From NCBI GenBank assembly GCA_023433775.1, contig JAEYTY010000116.1, forward strand, positions 1-13,838: DNA of 13,838 nt. The letters run 5' to 3'. Below the pieces are notes generated by a model that worked only from the letters and a program-made list of their open reading frames with translations, was not told the origin of the DNA and searched no databases. This document shows positions 1 to 6,066 of the stretch, piece by piece (within the stretch, counting starts at the first letter, position 1; each line of letters opens with the position of its first letter). A program made the position numbers and the translations under genes. This DNA is from Pseudomonadota bacterium. GTDB taxonomy: Bacteria > Pseudomonadota > Alphaproteobacteria > Rhizobiales > Devosiaceae.

Positions 1-707
1 TGCTCGAGGTCGATCCGGACAAGCGCCGCATCTCGCTGGGCCTCAAGCAGACCCTGCAGAACCCGTGGGAGAGCTTTGCCGACAAGTTCCCGATCGGTTC
101 GACCATCGAAGGCGAAGTCAAGAACAAGACCGAATTCGGTCTGTTCATCGGCCTCGAGGGCGATGTGGACGGCATGGTTCACCTCTCCGACCTCGACTGG
201 CAGAAGTCGGGCGAAGTTGCTCTGGAAGACTACAACCGCGGTGACATGGTTTCGGCCAAGGTCCTCGACGTTGACGTCGAAAAGGAACGCATCAGCCTGG
301 GCATCAAGCAGCTGACTGCTGGTGAAGCCTCGTCCGCTGCCGCTGGTGGCGACAGTGGTGAAGCCGGTGGCCTGCGCAAGGGCGCCGTCGTCACCACCAC
401 CGTGACCGAAGTCAATGAAGGTGGCATCGAAGTCCGCCTGGCCGACAGCGACGTGACGGCCTTCATCCGTCGCGCCGACCTGGCCCGCGACCGCAACGAC
501 CAGCGCCCCGAGCGCTTCGCCAAGGGCGAAAAGGTTGATGCCCGCGTCACCCAGTATGACCGCAAGACCGGCCGTATCCAGCTTTCCATCAAGGCGCTCG
601 AAATCGCCGAGGAAAAGGAAGCCGTGGCCAATTACGGTTCGTCCGATTCGGGCGCTTCGCTTGGCGACATCCTGGGCGCTGCCCTCAAGGGTCGCGAAGA
701 GAAGTAA
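1..707 (+). CDS. rpsA: 30S ribosomal protein S1, C-terminal part (5' end outside window)
   Basis: Ribosomal protein S1 binds mRNA on the 30S subunit and helps start translation of structured or weakly led messages. The reading frame is already open at the left edge (first whole codon at base 3) and runs 234 codons to TAA at 705-707; a full alphaproteobacterial S1 is usually about 560-570 residues, so over half is missing. The fragment shows the end of one S1 (OB-fold) repeat closing with RRISLGLKQ, a complete repeat from GSTIEGEVKNKTEFGLFIG to ERISLGIKQ, and a more diverged last repeat ending GRIQLSIKALE. The tail is acidic and glycine/serine-rich. The repeated ISLG/IQLS endings are diagnostic. 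The missing N-terminus reflects the window edge; I see no damage. A terminator follows, so this gene probably ends its own transcript. Confidence 0.96.
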   Translation, partial: LEVDPDKRRISLGLKQTLQNPWESFADKFPIGSTIEGEVKNKTEFGLFIGLEGDVDGMVHLSDLDWQKSGEVALEDYNRGDMVSAKVLDVDVEKERISLGIKQLTAGEASSAAAGGDSGEAGGLRKGAVVTTTVTEVNEGGIEVRLADSDVTAFIRRADLARDRNDQRPERFAKGEKVDARVTQYDRKTGRIQLSIKALEIAEEKEAVANYGSSDSGASLGDILGAALKGREEK

Positions 708-730
708 GCCTTTCGGCATGACAAGCCTTC

Positions 731-763
731 GACCCGCGCCATTGGCGCGGGTCGTTTTGTTTG
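731..763 (+). terminator. Intrinsic terminator after rpsA
   Basis: A perfect 10-bp GC-rich stem (GACCCGCGCC at 731-740 and GGCGCGGGTC at 744-753) with a 3-base loop is followed at once by the T-rich tract GTTTTGTTT. It lies 23 bases after the rpsA stop. This is the classic form of a Rho-independent terminator and separates rpsA from the downstream acetyltransferase. Confidence 0.9.
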
Positions 764-778
764 GGGGATCCGTGTTCC

Positions 779-1279
779 ATGAGCAAATTTGACTGGCGCA
801 CCCTCCGGGCGGACGATCTGCCCGAGGTCGAAGCCATTGCCGCCCAGGTTCATCCGGACTTTCCCGAGGACGGCGCAGTATTTGCCGAGCGCCTGCGCCT
901 CGCGCCCGATGGCGTGCACCTGCTCGAAATTGCTGGTGCGCCGGCGGGTTATTTCATCACCCATCCCTGGCGCTATGGAAAATTGCCGGCGCTCAATGCG
1001 CTGCTCGGCGCCATCCCGCCCGATGCCGACACCTGGTATCTGCATGATCTGGCGCTGCTTCCCGCAGCCCGGGGCACCGGCGCAGCGGGCGCCATCGTCG
1101 CGTCCGTGCTGGCCCATGCGCGGCAAAAGGGCTTTGCGATTGCAAGCCTTGTGGCCGTCAACGGTTCGGTGCCCTTCTGGCAGCGGCAGGGCTTTATTGT
1201 GAACGAGGACCCTGCACTCCGCGAAAAGCTCGCAACATATGAAGATGCGGCGCGTTTCATGGTCCATAGGCTGGGCTGA
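779..1279 (+). CDS. GNAT-family N-acetyltransferase
   Basis: A GCN5-related acetyltransferase that should move an acetyl group from acetyl-CoA to an amine; the substrate cannot be read from the sequence. The 166-residue length fits a single GNAT domain. The acetyl-CoA pyrophosphate loop is visible as ARGTGAAG (R98, G99, G101, G104), preceded by the strand WYLHDLALLP. The C-terminal part has N128 and FWQRQGF (133-139), the usual motif-B pattern. I chose ATG at 779, with a GGGGGA ribosome-binding site at 763-768. An in-frame TTG at 761 falls inside the T-tract of the rpsA terminator and is unlikely. It may be monocistronic: a terminator lies upstream and a gap of about 100 bases separates it from ihfB. 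Its position beside rpsA could suggest a ribosomal-protein acetyltransferase, but that is a guess from context and the sequence is not clearly RimI. Confidence 0.85.
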   Translation: MSKFDWRTLRADDLPEVEAIAAQVHPDFPEDGAVFAERLRLAPDGVHLLEIAGAPAGYFITHPWRYGKLPALNALLGAIPPDADTWYLHDLALLPAARGTGAAGAIVASVLAHARQKGFAIASLVAVNGSVPFWQRQGFIVNEDPALREKLATYEDAARFMVHRLG

Positions 1280-1342
1280 GCGCCAAGGGGAAAGCCCTGT
1301 TCTGCTTGACGATTTGATTGGCCTTTGGCAGGTTGGAAATGA

Positions 1343-1357
1343 CCCCTTGGAAAGGGG
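1343..1357 (+). promoter_or_regulatory. Short hairpin in the ihfB leader, with a competing upstream partner
   Basis: CCCCTT (1343-1348) and AAGGGG (1352-1357) form a 6-bp stem with a 3-base loop, 26 bases before the ihfB start. The left arm, extended to CCCCTTGG (1343-1350), is also an exact reverse complement of CCAAGGGG at 1283-1290, so two exclusive pairings are possible. Any regulatory role is inferred only. Confidence 0.3.
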
Positions 1358-1383
1358 CAACGGCTGGGAGACCGGAGCCTTTC

Positions 1384-1665
1384 ATGATCAAGTCCGAACT
1401 CGTTGAGAAGCTCGCCGCGGAAAATCCGCACCTGTTCCAGCGTGACATCGAAAACATCGTCAACGCTATCCTTGATGAAGTCGGCGACGCCATGGCGCGC
1501 GGCGACCGGGTCGAACTGCGCGGCTTTGGCGCGTTTTCGGTCAAGAACCGCCCCGCCCGCGTCGGCCGCAATCCGCGCACCGGCGAACAGGTCGATGTTG
1601 GCGAAAAATTCGTGCCCCAGTTCAAGGCCGGCAAGGAAATCCGCGAGCGGCTCAACCGCACGTAA
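1384..1665 (+). CDS. ihfB: Integration host factor, beta subunit
   Basis: IHF beta pairs with IHF alpha to form a nucleoid protein that binds specific sites and bends DNA sharply, acting in promoter architecture, recombination and replication. The 93-residue product is the normal length. The family signature is clear: helical N-terminal dimerisation part (IKSELVEKLAAENPHL), the GDRVELRGFGAFSVKNRPAR segment, and the DNA-intercalating arm with RNPRTGEQVDV, including its conserved proline. I prefer beta over alpha or HU because of the start MIKSELVEKLA and the position next to rpsA, a gene pairing long known in proteobacteria. The start at 1384 has GGAG at 1374-1377 in good spacing; a longer frame from TTG at 1318 would add a non-family extension. 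The LapA-like gene follows after 48 bases and may be cotranscribed. Confidence 0.95.
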   Translation: MIKSELVEKLAAENPHLFQRDIENIVNAILDEVGDAMARGDRVELRGFGAFSVKNRPARVGRNPRTGEQVDVGEKFVPQFKAGKEIRERLNRT

Positions 1666-1713
1666 CTCCTGCCGCCATAACAGCTGAGCATTGCGCTCCA
1701 TTGGAAGACCCGC

Positions 1714-2073
1714 ATGGTCAACAAAATCGTCGGCTGGCTGGTTCTCGTGCCCCTTTGCGGGCTGCTGGTCATTTTTGCCCTGGCCAACCGGCAATTGGTG
1801 GCAGTCAATCTCAATCCATTTATGGCCCCGGCACAGGCGGATGCGGCCGGCTACGGCATTCCGCTCTTCGTCGTGCTCTATGTGGTGCTGCTGATCGGCG
1901 TCCTTCTGGGCGGCACGGCAACCTGGTTTGCGCAGGGGCGGCATCGCCGCCGCGAGCGGCACTGGCGGCGCGAGGCGCAAATGCTCAGCAATGAGCTCGA
2001 AGCGCAGCGGCGCAACGGCCAGAATGCCGCTACAGGCCTCAGCGAGGTCGATGACATGCTGGAGCTGCGCTGA
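1714..2073 (+). CDS. LapA-domain (DUF1049-like) small inner-membrane protein
   Basis: A 119-residue membrane protein with two hydrophobic helices, at about residues 4-24 and 48-70, separated by a short segment with VAVNLNPF. The second helix is followed by a strongly basic stretch (RHRRRERHWRRE) and then a cytoplasmic, probably coiled tail rich in E, Q and R. This resembles the LapA/YciS lipopolysaccharide-assembly family, whose E. coli member works with LapB to control LpxC turnover. In alphaproteobacteria such proteins are commonly found between ihfB and trpF, as here, but whether they do the same job is not established. The start ATG has GGAAG at 1703-1707. No LapB partner is visible nearby, so I give no gene symbol. 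The stop overlaps a 14-codon ORF (2073-2117) that I do not count as a gene. Confidence 0.8.
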   Translation: MVNKIVGWLVLVPLCGLLVIFALANRQLVAVNLNPFMAPAQADAAGYGIPLFVVLYVVLLIGVLLGGTATWFAQGRHRRRERHWRREAQMLSNELEAQRRNGQNAATGLSEVDDMLELR

Positions 2074-2132
2074 TGGGCGACGCAGTCCGGCCTTCCTATA
2101 ACTTCCCGTCCCATTGAGCCAAACGCCAAAAA

Positions 2133-2780
2133 ATGGCCGAACCCGTTATCGTCAAAATCTGCGGCATCAAGACTTATGACATGCTCGACGCGGCCATTGA
2201 GGCCGGCGCCGACATGGTTGGCTTCGTGCATTTTGTGCGCTCGCCCAGGCATGTTTCCATCGATGAACTGGGCGGGCTGATCTCGGCCGCGCGGGGCAGG
2301 GTGGAAAGCTGCGTGCTGCTGGTCAATCCTGACAATAGCTGCGTGGCCGAAGTGGCCGCCTTCGGGCCGGACTTCATCCAGTTGCACGGCCCCGAAACGC
2401 CGCATCGCGTTGAAGCCATCCGCGCCGAGGCGGGCGTCGAGATCATGAAGGCCCTGCCTATCGGTTCGGCTGAGGATGTCGCCCACATTGCCGATTTTGT
2501 CGAGATTGCCGACCGCATCCTGCTCGATGCCAAGCCGCCCAAGGGCGCCGACCGGCCCGGTGGCTTGGGCGAAAGCTTTGACTGGACGCTGCTCAAGGCG
2601 CTTGACCCATCCGTGCCCTTCATGCTTTCGGGAGGGCTGACACCGGACAATGTCGCCCAGGCCATAAAGGCGGTGCAGCCATTTGGCGTCGATGTGTCCT
2701 CCGGCGTGGAAAGCGCGCCGGGCGTCAAAAACAAAAAGCTGATCGAGGCGTTCATCCGAAACGCCCGGGCGGCCGTATAA
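2133..2780 (+). CDS. trpF: Phosphoribosylanthranilate isomerase
   Basis: Catalyses the Amadori rearrangement of N-(5-phosphoribosyl)anthranilate to CdRP, the third step of tryptophan synthesis, in the cytoplasm. The 215-residue TIM barrel is of normal length and not fused to TrpC. It shows VKICGIKT near the N-terminus (C10, the usual general base), GFVHFVRSPRHV, the LHGPE strand, D132 in ILLDAKPPKG (the usual general acid), LSGGLTPDNV for phosphate binding, and the closing GVDVSSGVE and PGVKN segments. The start is fixed by the KICG motif only eight residues in. The ribosome-binding site is poor (A-rich CCAAAAA just upstream), which may mean low translation or dependence on upstream reading. 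It opens the trpFBA run. Confidence 0.97.
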   Translation: MAEPVIVKICGIKTYDMLDAAIEAGADMVGFVHFVRSPRHVSIDELGGLISAARGRVESCVLLVNPDNSCVAEVAAFGPDFIQLHGPETPHRVEAIRAEAGVEIMKALPIGSAEDVAHIADFVEIADRILLDAKPPKGADRPGGLGESFDWTLLKALDPSVPFMLSGGLTPDNVAQAIKAVQPFGVDVSSGVESAPGVKNKKLIEAFIRNARAAV

Positions 2781-2799
2781 AGCGCGCAAGCCGGGTTGG

Positions 2800-2816
2800 T
2801 CTCGGCCGAGCCGAGA
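2800..2816 (+). promoter_or_regulatory. Hairpin touching the trpB ribosome-binding site
   Basis: TCTCGGC (2800-2806) and GCCGAGA (2810-2816) form a 7-bp stem with loop CGA. The trpB Shine-Dalgarno sequence AGAGGA (2814-2819) overlaps the right arm, so the folded form would partly hide it. There is no T-tract, so this is not a terminator. A translational role is an inference. Confidence 0.3.
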
Positions 2817-2823
2817 GGACGAC

Positions 2824-4038
2824 ATGGACGGCATCAATTCCCTGCGCAATGGCCCTGACGACCAGGGCCGCTTCGGGCTCTATGGCGGGCGCTTCGTCGC
2901 CGAAACCCTGATGCCGCTGATCCTCGATCTTGAGGCGCATTACCGCGCCGCCAAGACCGATCCGGCCTATCAGGCCGAGCTCAAAAATCTGGCGATCCAT
3001 TATACGGGTCGCCCCAGCCCGCTCTATTTTGCCGAGCGGCTGACCGAGCATCTGGGTGGCGCCAAGGTCTGGCTCAAGCGCGAAGAGCTGAACCACACCG
3101 GCTCGCACAAGATCAACAATTGCCTCGGGCAGATCCTGCTCGCCAAGCGCATGGGAAAGACCCGCGTCATCGCCGAAACCGGCGCCGGCCAGCATGGCGT
3201 GGCGACGGCAACGGTCTGCGCCAAGTTCGACCTGCCCTGCACCATCTTCATGGGCGCCACCGACGTTGAGCGGCAGATGCCCAATGTGCTGCGCATGAAA
3301 ATGTTGGGCGCCGAAGTGCGCCCTGTAACGGCCGGCGCCGGTACGCTCAAGGACGCCATGAACGAGGCGCTGCGCGACTGGGTCACCAATGTGGATTCGA
3401 CCTATTACCTGATCGGCACGGCGGCTGGCCCGCATCCCTATCCGGAAATGGTGCGTGACTTTCAGTCGGTCATCGGCACCGAACTGCGGGAGCAGTTCCT
3501 CGCTTCGGAGGGCAAATTACCGGACGCCGTTGTCGCCTGTGTCGGCGGCGGCTCCAATGCCATCGGCACCTTCCATGCTTTCCTCGACGACCCTGACGTC
3601 AAGATCTACGGCGCCGAGGCCGGGGGCCATGGCATTGAGGTCGAGAACGGCCATGCCGCTTCCATGACCGGCGGTCGCCCCGGCGTGCTGCATGGCAACC
3701 GCACCTATCTGCTGCAGGATGATGACGGGCAGATCCTCGAAGGCCATTCGATTTCGGCAGGCCTCGATTATCCCGGCGTCGGCCCGGAACACTCCTTCCT
3801 TCATGACACCAAGCGCGTCACCTATGCGCCGATCACCGACAATGAGGCGCTGGAAGCCTTTCAGCTCTGCACAAAACTCGAAGGCATAATCCCGGCGCTC
3901 GAAAGCGCCCATGGCCTGGCGCAGGTGATGAAACTGGCCCCGACAATGGGCAAGGATCAGTCCATCGTCCTCTGCCTTTCGGGCCGCGGCGACAAGGACG
4001 TCGAAAGCGTCGGCAAATATCTGGGGCTGCTGAAGTAA
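2824..4038 (+). CDS. trpB: Tryptophan synthase beta chain
   Basis: The PLP-dependent beta subunit condenses indole with L-serine to give tryptophan, receiving indole through a tunnel from TrpA. The 404-residue length is normal. The start region GRFGLYGGRFVAETLM is typical. The PLP lysine is K96 in NHTGSHKINN, E118 in AETGAGQHG matches the catalytic glutamate, and the PLP phosphate loop is GGGSNAIG. The carboxyl end has LCLSGRGDKDV, which contacts the cofactor ring. All key residues are present and correctly spaced (22 residues between K96 and E118, as in the Salmonella enzyme). This is the TrpB1 form that partners TrpA. It has a good ribosome-binding site and ends in TAATG, overlapping trpA by one base, which suggests translational coupling and equal subunit production. 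Confidence 0.98.
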   Translation: MDGINSLRNGPDDQGRFGLYGGRFVAETLMPLILDLEAHYRAAKTDPAYQAELKNLAIHYTGRPSPLYFAERLTEHLGGAKVWLKREELNHTGSHKINNCLGQILLAKRMGKTRVIAETGAGQHGVATATVCAKFDLPCTIFMGATDVERQMPNVLRMKMLGAEVRPVTAGAGTLKDAMNEALRDWVTNVDSTYYLIGTAAGPHPYPEMVRDFQSVIGTELREQFLASEGKLPDAVVACVGGGSNAIGTFHAFLDDPDVKIYGAEAGGHGIEVENGHAASMTGGRPGVLHGNRTYLLQDDDGQILEGHSISAGLDYPGVGPEHSFLHDTKRVTYAPITDNEALEAFQLCTKLEGIIPALESAHGLAQVMKLAPTMGKDQSIVLCLSGRGDKDVESVGKYLGLLK

Positions 4039-4862
4039 TGACCACCCGTATCGACGCGCGTTTCGCCGAACTCAAAGCCGCCAATCGCCCGGCACTGGTC
4101 ACCTTCGTCATGGCCGGCGATCCGGATTTGGCGACGGGGCAGGCCATTCTCAATGCCCTGCCACAGGCCGGCGCCGATATCATCGAACTCGGAATGCCCT
4201 TTTCCGATCCCATGGCCGATGGCGTTGCCATTCAATTGGCCGGGCAGCGGGCCCTGGCTTCGGGCCAGACGCTGCGCGGCGTTCTCGGCATGGTCGAGGA
4301 ATTCCGCCGCAAGGACGAGACGACACCGATCGTGCTGATGGGCTATTACAACCCCATCTATATTTTCGGCGTCGACACCTTCCTTGCTGCGGCCAAAGAG
4401 GCCGGTGTGGACGGGCTGATCGTTGTCGATCTGCCACCCGAGGAAGACGACGAATTGTGCCTGCCCGCGCTCAAGGCCGGGATCAATTTCATCCGCCTCA
4501 CCACCCCGACTACCGACGACAAGCGCCTGCCGGCCGTGCTGAAAAACACGTCCGGCTTTGTCTATTATGTCTCGATGACCGGCATTACCGGCGCCGCCAT
4601 CAAGTCGCGCGCTGCGGTGGGCGATGCGGTGGAGCGGATCAAGTCGCATACCGACCTGCCGGTGGCCGTGGGCTTCGGCATCAAGACCGCCGAAGATGCC
4701 CGCGAAATCGGCCGCCATGCCGATGGCGTGGTGGTGGGTTCTGTGCTGGTCGAAGCGGTGCGCAACGGGCTGGTCGATGGCAAGGGGTCCGACAAGACCG
4801 TGGCCGCCGTGCGCGATCTGGTCGCTGATCTCGCCGCGGGCGTCAAACAGGCGCGAGGTTAA
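4038..4862 (+). CDS. trpA: Tryptophan synthase alpha chain
   Basis: The alpha subunit cleaves indole-3-glycerol phosphate to indole and glyceraldehyde 3-phosphate and passes indole to TrpB. It is a 274-residue TIM barrel of the usual size. The catalytic pair is present: E50 in DIIELGMPFSDP and D61 in MADG. Other family blocks are FVMAGDPD, VYYVSMTGITGA and VGFGIKTAEDA, followed by the phosphate-binding GVVVGSVLVEA. The block after D61 reads VAIQ where many TrpA proteins have PTIQ, a mild variation. The ATG overlaps the trpB stop (TAATG), so it is almost certainly translated with trpB. The gap of 123 bases after it has no convincing terminator, so accD may share the transcript. Confidence 0.98.
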   Translation: MTTRIDARFAELKAANRPALVTFVMAGDPDLATGQAILNALPQAGADIIELGMPFSDPMADGVAIQLAGQRALASGQTLRGVLGMVEEFRRKDETTPIVLMGYYNPIYIFGVDTFLAAAKEAGVDGLIVVDLPPEEDDELCLPALKAGINFIRLTTPTTDDKRLPAVLKNTSGFVYYVSMTGITGAAIKSRAAVGDAVERIKSHTDLPVAVGFGIKTAEDAREIGRHADGVVVGSVLVEAVRNGLVDGKGSDKTVAAVRDLVADLAAGVKQARG

Positions 4863-4952
4863 CCAAAAGGGTTACCTGTCCACAGGCGCCGGCGCGGATC
4901 GCTTTTCTGCCGCTGCCGGGCCTGATAAGATTTGCCACAATTGAAGACTAGG

Positions 4953-4968
4953 TGATCGTCAACGATCA
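4953..4968 (+). promoter_or_regulatory. Inverted repeat upstream of accD
   Basis: TGATCGT (4953-4959) and ACGATCA (4962-4968) form a perfect 7-base inverted repeat with a 2-base centre, 17 bases before the accD start and just before its ribosome-binding site GAAAGG (4973-4978). The short centre suits a dimeric protein operator better than an RNA loop. No regulator is identified. Confidence 0.3.
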
Positions 4969-4985
4969 TCGCGAAAGGCCGCGCC

Positions 4986-5966
4986 ATGAACTGGATCGAC
5001 AATTTCGTCCGCCCCAAAATTCGCTCGCTGCTGACCAACAAGCGCGAAACCCCGGAGAATCTCTGGGTCAAGGACCCGGAATCGGGCGAGATGGTGTTTT
5101 ACCGCGATCTCGAAGCCAATCAGTGGGTGGTGCCCAATTCGGGCTATCACATGAAGATCAAGCCGGCTGACCGGTTGGCGACCTTTCTCGATGATGGCGA
5201 GTTCCAGCTGGTGCCCGTCCCGACCGTGCCGGTCGATCCGCTGAAGTTCCGCGACCAGAAGCGCTATGTCGACCGCCTCAAGGAAAGCCGCGCCAAGACC
5301 GGCTATGAAGACAGCGTCATTGTCGCCACCGGCAATCTCTATGCCCGCCCGGTGACCGTCGCCATTCAGGATTTCGATTTCATGGGCGGCTCGCTCGGCA
5401 TGGCGGCCGGGCAGGGGATCATTACCGGCCTTGAAACTGCCGCGCGTCTCAAGACGCCGTTTGTGCTGTTCGTGTCTTCGGGCGGCGCCCGTATGCAGGA
5501 AGGCGTGCTGAGCCTGATGCAGATGCCGCGCACCACCGTGGCCGTGCTGCGCCTGCGCGAGGCTGGCCTTCCCTTCTTTGTGGTGCTGACCAACCCGACC
5601 ACCGGCGGCGTTACTGCCTCCTATGCCATGATCGGCGATGTGCATCTGGCTGAGCCCGGCGCTCTCATCGGTTTTGCCGGCCAGCGCGTCATCGAGCAGA
5701 CCATCCGTGAAAAGCTGCCCAAGGGTTTCCAGCGCTCGGAATATCTCTACCAGCACGGCATGGTGGATATGGTGGTGCACCGCCACAATCTGCGCTCCAC
5801 CATCGGCTCGCTTGCCGGCATCCTGACCCGTGCTCCGGCCAATGACGAGATCGCCGCCAGCGCCGGCAAGCCGGGCAATGCCCAGGCAAGCCTGCGCGAA
5901 GCAGCGCTTGCTGCCGAGGGCGACGATGACCTGAGCCCGCCCGCTATGGCGGCCCACGCCGAATAG
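4986..5966 (+). CDS. accD: Acetyl-CoA carboxylase carboxyltransferase, beta subunit
   Basis: With AccA this subunit transfers CO2 from carboxybiotin on AccB to acetyl-CoA, giving malonyl-CoA for fatty-acid synthesis. The 326-residue product has the crotonase-like carboxyltransferase fold: SSGGARMQEG (164-173) and LTNPTTGGVTASYAM (201-215) are the two glycine-rich oxyanion and acyl-CoA blocks, followed by AEPGALIGFAGQRVIEQT. The N-terminus MNWIDNFVRPKI is typical of alphaproteobacteria. What is odd is the zinc ribbon: the positions of the four E. coli cysteines (27, 30, 46, 49) align without gaps to D30, S33, V49 and S52, so no zinc site remains, and the whole protein seems to contain no cysteine. 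The catalytic part looks intact, so I expect a working enzyme. It follows the trp genes, a common arrangement in this class. Confidence 0.97.
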   Translation: MNWIDNFVRPKIRSLLTNKRETPENLWVKDPESGEMVFYRDLEANQWVVPNSGYHMKIKPADRLATFLDDGEFQLVPVPTVPVDPLKFRDQKRYVDRLKESRAKTGYEDSVIVATGNLYARPVTVAIQDFDFMGGSLGMAAGQGIITGLETAARLKTPFVLFVSSGGARMQEGVLSLMQMPRTTVAVLRLREAGLPFFVVLTNPTTGGVTASYAMIGDVHLAEPGALIGFAGQRVIEQTIREKLPKGFQRSEYLYQHGMVDMVVHRHNLRSTIGSLAGILTRAPANDEIAASAGKPGNAQASLREAALAAEGDDDLSPPAMAAHAE

Positions 5967-5970
5967 GGCT

Positions 5971-5991
5971 TTACGCAGACTTAACGCAGAC
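5971..5991 (+). repeat. Tandem direct repeat upstream of the chemotaxis receptor
   Basis: TTACGCAGAC (5971-5980) is followed directly by TTAACGCAGAC (5981-5991), giving two ACGCAGAC copies 11 bases apart, about one helical turn. This spacing suits two regulator monomers on one face of the DNA. Only two copies exist, so chance cannot be excluded. Confidence 0.4.
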
Positions 5992-6006
5992 CCCTTAGCG
6001 TCTCCG

Positions 6007-6042
6007 GCCAGGATGTGAGTCGAATTTTCGACCAATCCTGGC
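6007..6042 (+). promoter_or_regulatory. Two-tier hairpin in the leader of the chemotaxis receptor gene
   Basis: The outer arms GCCAGGAT (6007-6014) and ATCCTGGC (6035-6042) pair perfectly over 8 bp. Inside them, GTCGAA (6019-6024) and TTCGAC (6027-6032) form a second stem, with a small asymmetric internal loop between. It ends 12 bases before the GAGGGG ribosome-binding site (6055-6060). There is no T-tract, so it is a weak candidate for the accD terminator. A leader RNA structure or protein-binding site is equally possible. Confidence 0.45.
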
Positions 6043-6066
6043 TGAGCCGTATTTGAGGGGTCCACC

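Noticed and set aside
761..778. TTG at 761 as the start of the acetyltransferase
   Set aside because: It falls within the terminator T-tract and has no ribosome-binding site; ATG 779 has GGGGGA at good spacing.
1305..1334. CTTGAC at 1305-1310 as the -35 of an ihfB promoter
   Set aside because: The -35 match is good, but the bases 16-18 positions downstream (around CAGGTT) do not resemble a -10 box.
2073..2117. 14-codon ORF overlapping the LapA-like stop, considered as a trp leader peptide
   Set aside because: It contains no tryptophan codon and no terminator/antiterminator pair follows, so it is not a trp attenuator.
4860..4880. TAACC/GGTTA pair after trpA as a terminator
   Set aside because: The stem is only 5 bp and has no T-tract; transcription may well continue into accD.
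5981..5998. CtrA-type site before the receptor gene
   Set aside because: One TTAA is present (5981-5984), but no second TTAA follows at the required 7-base spacing.
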